Part shown: positions 4,637-7,237 of the stretch, piece by piece
Layout: every line of letters starts with the position of its first letter
How positions within the stretch are numbered: the first letter of the stretch is position 1
DNA from: Myxococcota bacterium
Lineage (GTDB): Bacteria; Myxococcota; Polyangia; GCA-2747355; JAKLHH01
DNA length: 7,237 nucleotides
Assembly: GCA_022710245.1 (NCBI GenBank)
Contig: JAKLHH010000372.1
Coordinates: 1-7,237, forward strand
Direction of reading: 5' to 3'
Notes under the pieces: model-generated
What the model saw: the letters and a program-made list of their open reading frames with translations, nothing else
Databases searched by the model: none
What the model was told of the DNA's origin: nothing
Program-made: the position numbers and the translations under genes

Positions 4637-5908
4637 ATGTCGCTTCTGATCCGTGGTGGACGCGTCCTGGACCCGGCGAGCGGCGTCGATCGTCAGGCCG
4701 ACGTGCTGATCGACGGCGATCGCATCGCGCGGGTGGAGCCCGGGATCACCGCGGGCGCCGCCCGCGTGGTCGACGCGCGCGACCGCCTCGTCATCCCCGG
4801 GATGGTCGATCTCCACGTGCACCTGCGCGAGCCCGGGCAGGTGCACAAGGAGGACATCGAGTCCGGCACGCGCGCCGCGGCCGCGGGCGGCTTCACCACC
4901 GTCTGCTGCATGCCGAACACGACGCCGCCGAACGACACCCGCGCGGTGACCGAGCTGATCGTGGAGCGCGCACGGACGCGGGGCTGCGTGCGGGTGCGCC
5001 CGATCGGCGCCATCACCCGTGGCCTCGAGGGCAAGGCGCTCTGCGAGTACGCCGACCTGAAGGAGGCGGGGGTCGTCGCGATCAGCGACGACGGCCGCTG
5101 CGTGATGGACACCGGCCTGATGCGCCGCGCGCTGGAGCGGGCCTCCGCCCTGGCGCTGCCCGTGATCCAGCACTGCGAGGACGTGACCCTGGCCGCCGGC
5201 GGCGCCATGAACGAGGGCGAGGCCTCCGCCCGCTGCGGGCTCACCGCGCAGCCGCCCCAGGCCGAGTCGGTGATCGTCGCGCGCGATCTCGAGCTGGTGG
5301 AGCTCACCGGCGCGCGCTACCACGCCGCGCACATCTCCACCGCGGCGGCGCTGCGGCACCTGAGGGCGGCGAAGGCGCGCGGCCTGCCGGTCACCTGCGA
5401 GGCGACCCCCCACCACCTGGTCCTCACCGACGAGGCGTGCCTCGCCTGCGACAGCTCGACCAAGGTCAACCCGCCGCTCCGCGCCGGCGCGGACCGCGAG
5501 GCCCTGCGCGAGGCGCTCGCCGACGGCACCGTCGACGCGATCGCGACCGATCACGCGCCGCACGCGGTCCAGGACAAGGAGGTCGAGTACGGGCGCGCGG
5601 CCTTCGGCATCTCCGGGCTGGAGACGGCGCTCGGCCTCTGCCTCGAGCTCTGGCGCGACGGCCTGCTGCCGCTGCCGCGGCTGATCGCGCTCCTTACCCG
5701 CGAGCCGGCGCGGGTCCTCGGCCTCGAGGCGGGCACCCTGGCGCCGGGCGCGCCCGCCGATCTGGCGGTGGTCGACCTCGAGCGCGAGTGGACGGTGGAC
5801 CCGGCGCGCTTCCACTCGAAGGGCAAGAACACGCCGTTCACCGGGCGCGCGCTGCGCGGCGCCGTGGTCGCCACGGTCTGCCGGGGGGCGCTGGTGCACG
5901 AGGGCTGA
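4637..5908 (+). CDS. pyrC: Dihydroorotase, class I (PyrC)
   Basis: This cytoplasmic zinc amidohydrolase reversibly cyclises N-carbamoyl-aspartate to dihydroorotate, the third step of pyrimidine synthesis. It has 423 residues, the usual class I length. The start at ATG 4637 has GAGGGG six bases upstream. Visible landmarks in order are: an amidohydrolase N-terminal strand region (LLIRGGRVLDP); the metal motif DLHVHLREPG with H60, H62 and substrate-binding R64; MPNT with N94; SDDG at 150-153 providing a metal-binding aspartate; H179 (in HCED); H232 (in AAHIS); PHHL at 258-261; the KVNPPLR loop at 276-282; and the catalytic D305 in ATDHAPH. These match the ligand set known from Aquifex aeolicus dihydroorotase. 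The C-terminus has the typical KNTPFTG motif. The protein is rather rich in cysteine (for example C90-C91 and C268/C271), but the active site looks intact. Aspartate transcarbamoylase (pyrB), often adjacent in other genomes, is not in the window. The stop overlaps the next start by one base. Confidence 0.97.
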   Translation: MSLLIRGGRVLDPASGVDRQADVLIDGDRIARVEPGITAGAARVVDARDRLVIPGMVDLHVHLREPGQVHKEDIESGTRAAAAGGFTTVCCMPNTTPPNDTRAVTELIVERARTRGCVRVRPIGAITRGLEGKALCEYADLKEAGVVAISDDGRCVMDTGLMRRALERASALALPVIQHCEDVTLAAGGAMNEGEASARCGLTAQPPQAESVIVARDLELVELTGARYHAAHISTAAALRHLRAAKARGLPVTCEATPHHLVLTDEACLACDSSTKVNPPLRAGADREALREALADGTVDAIATDHAPHAVQDKEVEYGRAAFGISGLETALGLCLELWRDGLLPLPRLIALLTREPARVLGLEAGTLAPGAPADLAVVDLEREWTVDPARFHSKGKNTPFTGRALRGAVVATVCRGALVHEG

Positions 5909-6660
5909 TGGCAGAGCGTACCCCGGCGAGCGAGCTCACGGTGATGACCGGCGCGGACCCGGGCGCGCTGGCGACCACCATCGAGCGGCTGGCGGCCACC
6001 TACACGGCGCCCCCCTGGGTGGAGGAGATGGGGCGGGCGAGGCGCGAGTTCGACGGGCTGCGGGGCAAGGTCTACGAGGACGACGGGATCTTCGAGAACC
6101 ACCTCCTCGCCTTCCTCGAGTGGTACGTGCTCGAGCGCGCCCTCGAGGACGGCCAGCCGCCCGTGGTGCTGGAGCTGCGCCGGGCGGCCGCGGTCTGCTC
6201 CGGGAGCGCCCCGCGGGGACGCGAGGACGGGCCGCCGGCAGACCCGGACCTGCAGGTGCTGCGCGCGCTCGCGCTCAGCTACCGCAGCCTCTTCGAGGTC
6301 GTCGACAGCCTCGCCTCGTCGGTGCGGGTCCACGATCTGATCCGGGGCGGCCTCTGGGCGATCGAGACGGGGCGCCCCCTCGACGGCTTTGATCCGGGGA
6401 TCCTCTTCGAGGGGCGGCTCTGCCCCTGGGAGGGCGGGGTGCGCTTCGGTCCGGTCTTCTTCTTCCACCCGCAGGCCGCGCGCGAGAGCGTCCACGCGGT
6501 GCTCGCGCACGCCAGCGCCGAGGGGAAGCTCGAGCCCGGGCTGATCCACCGGCTGGCGGAGATGCGGCTCAAGCACGATCGCTTCCGCAACATCGCCATC
6601 GACCGCATCTACTCGCTCAGCTGGCGTGGGCCGGCGGGCAGGGAGGAGGCTGGCAGGTGA
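5908..6660 (+). CDS. Protein of unknown function between pyrC and coaBC, 250 residues
   Basis: ATG 5908-5910 overlaps the pyrC stop TGA (5906-5908) by one base, and GAGGG (5900-5904) lies three bases upstream; a later in-frame ATG at 5944 is possible but less well placed. No signal peptide or membrane segment is visible, so it is probably cytoplasmic. The N-terminal third contains an acidic and aromatic block, YEDDGIFENHLLAFLEWYVL (residues 56-75). A poorly conserved-looking G/P/D-rich linker follows at about 98-112, then a helical SYRSLFEVVDSL stretch and a VHDLIRGGLWAIETG segment. Near the C-terminus are GVRFGPVFFFHPQAARESVHAVL and a basic helix (RLAEMRLKHDRFRNIAIDRIYSL). I recall similar uncharacterised proteins in myxobacteria but cannot assign a domain or function. 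Translational coupling to pyrC and coaBC suggests co-expression with nucleotide and cofactor synthesis. The stop is TGA 6658-6660. Confidence 0.88.
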   Translation: MAERTPASELTVMTGADPGALATTIERLAATYTAPPWVEEMGRARREFDGLRGKVYEDDGIFENHLLAFLEWYVLERALEDGQPPVVLELRRAAAVCSGSAPRGREDGPPADPDLQVLRALALSYRSLFEVVDSLASSVRVHDLIRGGLWAIETGRPLDGFDPGILFEGRLCPWEGGVRFGPVFFFHPQAARESVHAVLAHASAEGKLEPGLIHRLAEMRLKHDRFRNIAIDRIYSLSWRGPAGREEAGR

Positions 6661-7237
6661 ACACCTGGCTCTGGCCCGAGCTCGCGGGCAAGCGCGTGCT
6701 CCTCGGCGTCTCCGGCGGCATCGCGGCCTACAAGGCCGCCGACCTCTGCCGCCTGCTGGTCAAGGCAGGCGCGACGGTCCACGTGATGATGACCGCGGCG
6801 GCGCGGCGCTTCGTCGGCGAGATCACCTTCGGCGCGCTCTCCGGCCACCCGGTCGCGACCGACCTCTTCGATCCCGCGCAGGAGGCTCAGATCGGGCACA
6901 TCGGCCTGGCCGACACAGCCGACCTCGTCCTGCTCGCCCCGGCCACCGCGGACCTGATGGCCAGGCTGGCGCACGGGCACGCCGACGATCTGGTGAGCAC
7001 CGTCTGCCTGGCCTACCCCGGGCCGGTGCTGATCGCGCCGGCGATGAACGTGCACATGTGGGAGCACCCGGCGACGCGCGAGAACCTGGCGACGCTGCGG
7101 CGCCGCGGCTGCCTCACCGTCGGGCCCGGCGCGGGGGAGATGGCCTGCGGCCACGTGGGCGAGGGGCGCATGGCCGAGCCCGAGGAGATCTTGCAGGCGG
7201 CGGGCGGGGCGCTCGCGCCGCACGACCTGCGGGGGCG
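6657..7237 (+). CDS. coaBC: CoaBC, CoaC domain only (phosphopantothenoylcysteine decarboxylase; 3' end outside window)
   Basis: This FMN-dependent flavoprotein domain decarboxylates 4'-phospho-N-pantothenoylcysteine to 4'-phosphopantetheine in coenzyme A synthesis. The partner CoaB domain makes the substrate from phosphopantothenate, cysteine and CTP. I chose GTG 6657 because it overlaps the previous stop as GTGA and has AGGAGG (6644-6649) seven bases upstream. The frame is open to the right edge with 193 complete codons. Landmarks are: the flavin-binding GVSGGIAAYK (17-26); catalytic H81 in GHIGLAD; LAPATADLMARLAHGHADDL (93-112); the PAMN motif with N131; and the substrate clamp ACGHVGEGRM-EP with C164. 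The last residues (PHDLRG) match the linker that in fused enzymes leads into CoaB, so a bifunctional protein of about 400 residues is likely. It is the third gene of the pyrC operon. Confidence 0.95.
   Translation, partial: MNTWLWPELAGKRVLLGVSGGIAAYKAADLCRLLVKAGATVHVMMTAAARRFVGEITFGALSGHPVATDLFDPAQEAQIGHIGLADTADLVLLAPATADLMARLAHGHADDLVSTVCLAYPGPVLIAPAMNVHMWEHPATRENLATLRRRGCLTVGPGAGEMACGHVGEGRMAEPEEILQAAGGALAPHDLRG

Noticed and set aside
5437..5907. Upstream extension of the 250-residue gene into pyrC.
   Set aside because: It would overlap the catalytic part of pyrC out of frame and reads as low-complexity R/G/A/P. The coupled ATG at 5908 explains the gene.

Overview
This is a GC-rich window (roughly 70% G+C by eye) with strongly GC-biased third codon positions. 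All eight genes I accept lie on the + strand. The base composition, a cysteine-rich lipoprotein, several exported proteins of unknown function, and sigma-54-like motifs would fit a myxobacterium-like lineage (Myxococcota, formerly Deltaproteobacteria). That placement is an inference, because no phylogenetic marker is complete here except dihydroorotase.

Left half (1-4534), envelope and secreted proteins of unknown function. A gene truncated by the left edge ends at 640. A 366-base gap (641-1006) follows. It holds two perfect tandem copies of a 45-bp palindromic unit, a sigma-54-like promoter motif, a T-free leader and a possible hairpin over the ribosome binding site. Next come a 370-residue exported protein (1007-2119), a 306-residue lipoprotein with a ten-cysteine segment (2324-3244), a 217-residue exported protein (3454-4107) and a 126-residue single-pass membrane protein (4154-4534). 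I recognise none of these five families, so no function is assigned. The lipoprotein gene and the 3454 gene each have their own candidate promoter region. The 4154 gene probably shares the transcript of its upstream neighbour.

Right half (4535-7237), housekeeping biosynthesis. A good sigma-70-type promoter (TTGACA, 17 bp, TAGACT) with a very short leader precedes pyrC, a class I dihydroorotase of pyrimidine synthesis with all expected metal ligands. Its stop overlaps the start of a 250-residue protein of unknown function by one base. That gene in turn overlaps by four bases a GTG-started coaBC, of which only the CoaC flavoprotein domain (phosphopantothenoylcysteine decarboxylase, coenzyme A synthesis) lies in the window. 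The tight overlaps imply one translationally coupled operon linking pyrimidine and CoA synthesis through an unknown middle protein.

I see no rRNA, tRNA, CRISPR array, transposase, phage gene or recognisable defence system. The most interesting items are the palindromic tandem repeat, two closely similar sigma-54-like motifs ahead of two exported-protein genes, a 13-bp tandem repeat just upstream of the pyrC promoter, and the unknown gene embedded between pyrC and coaBC.
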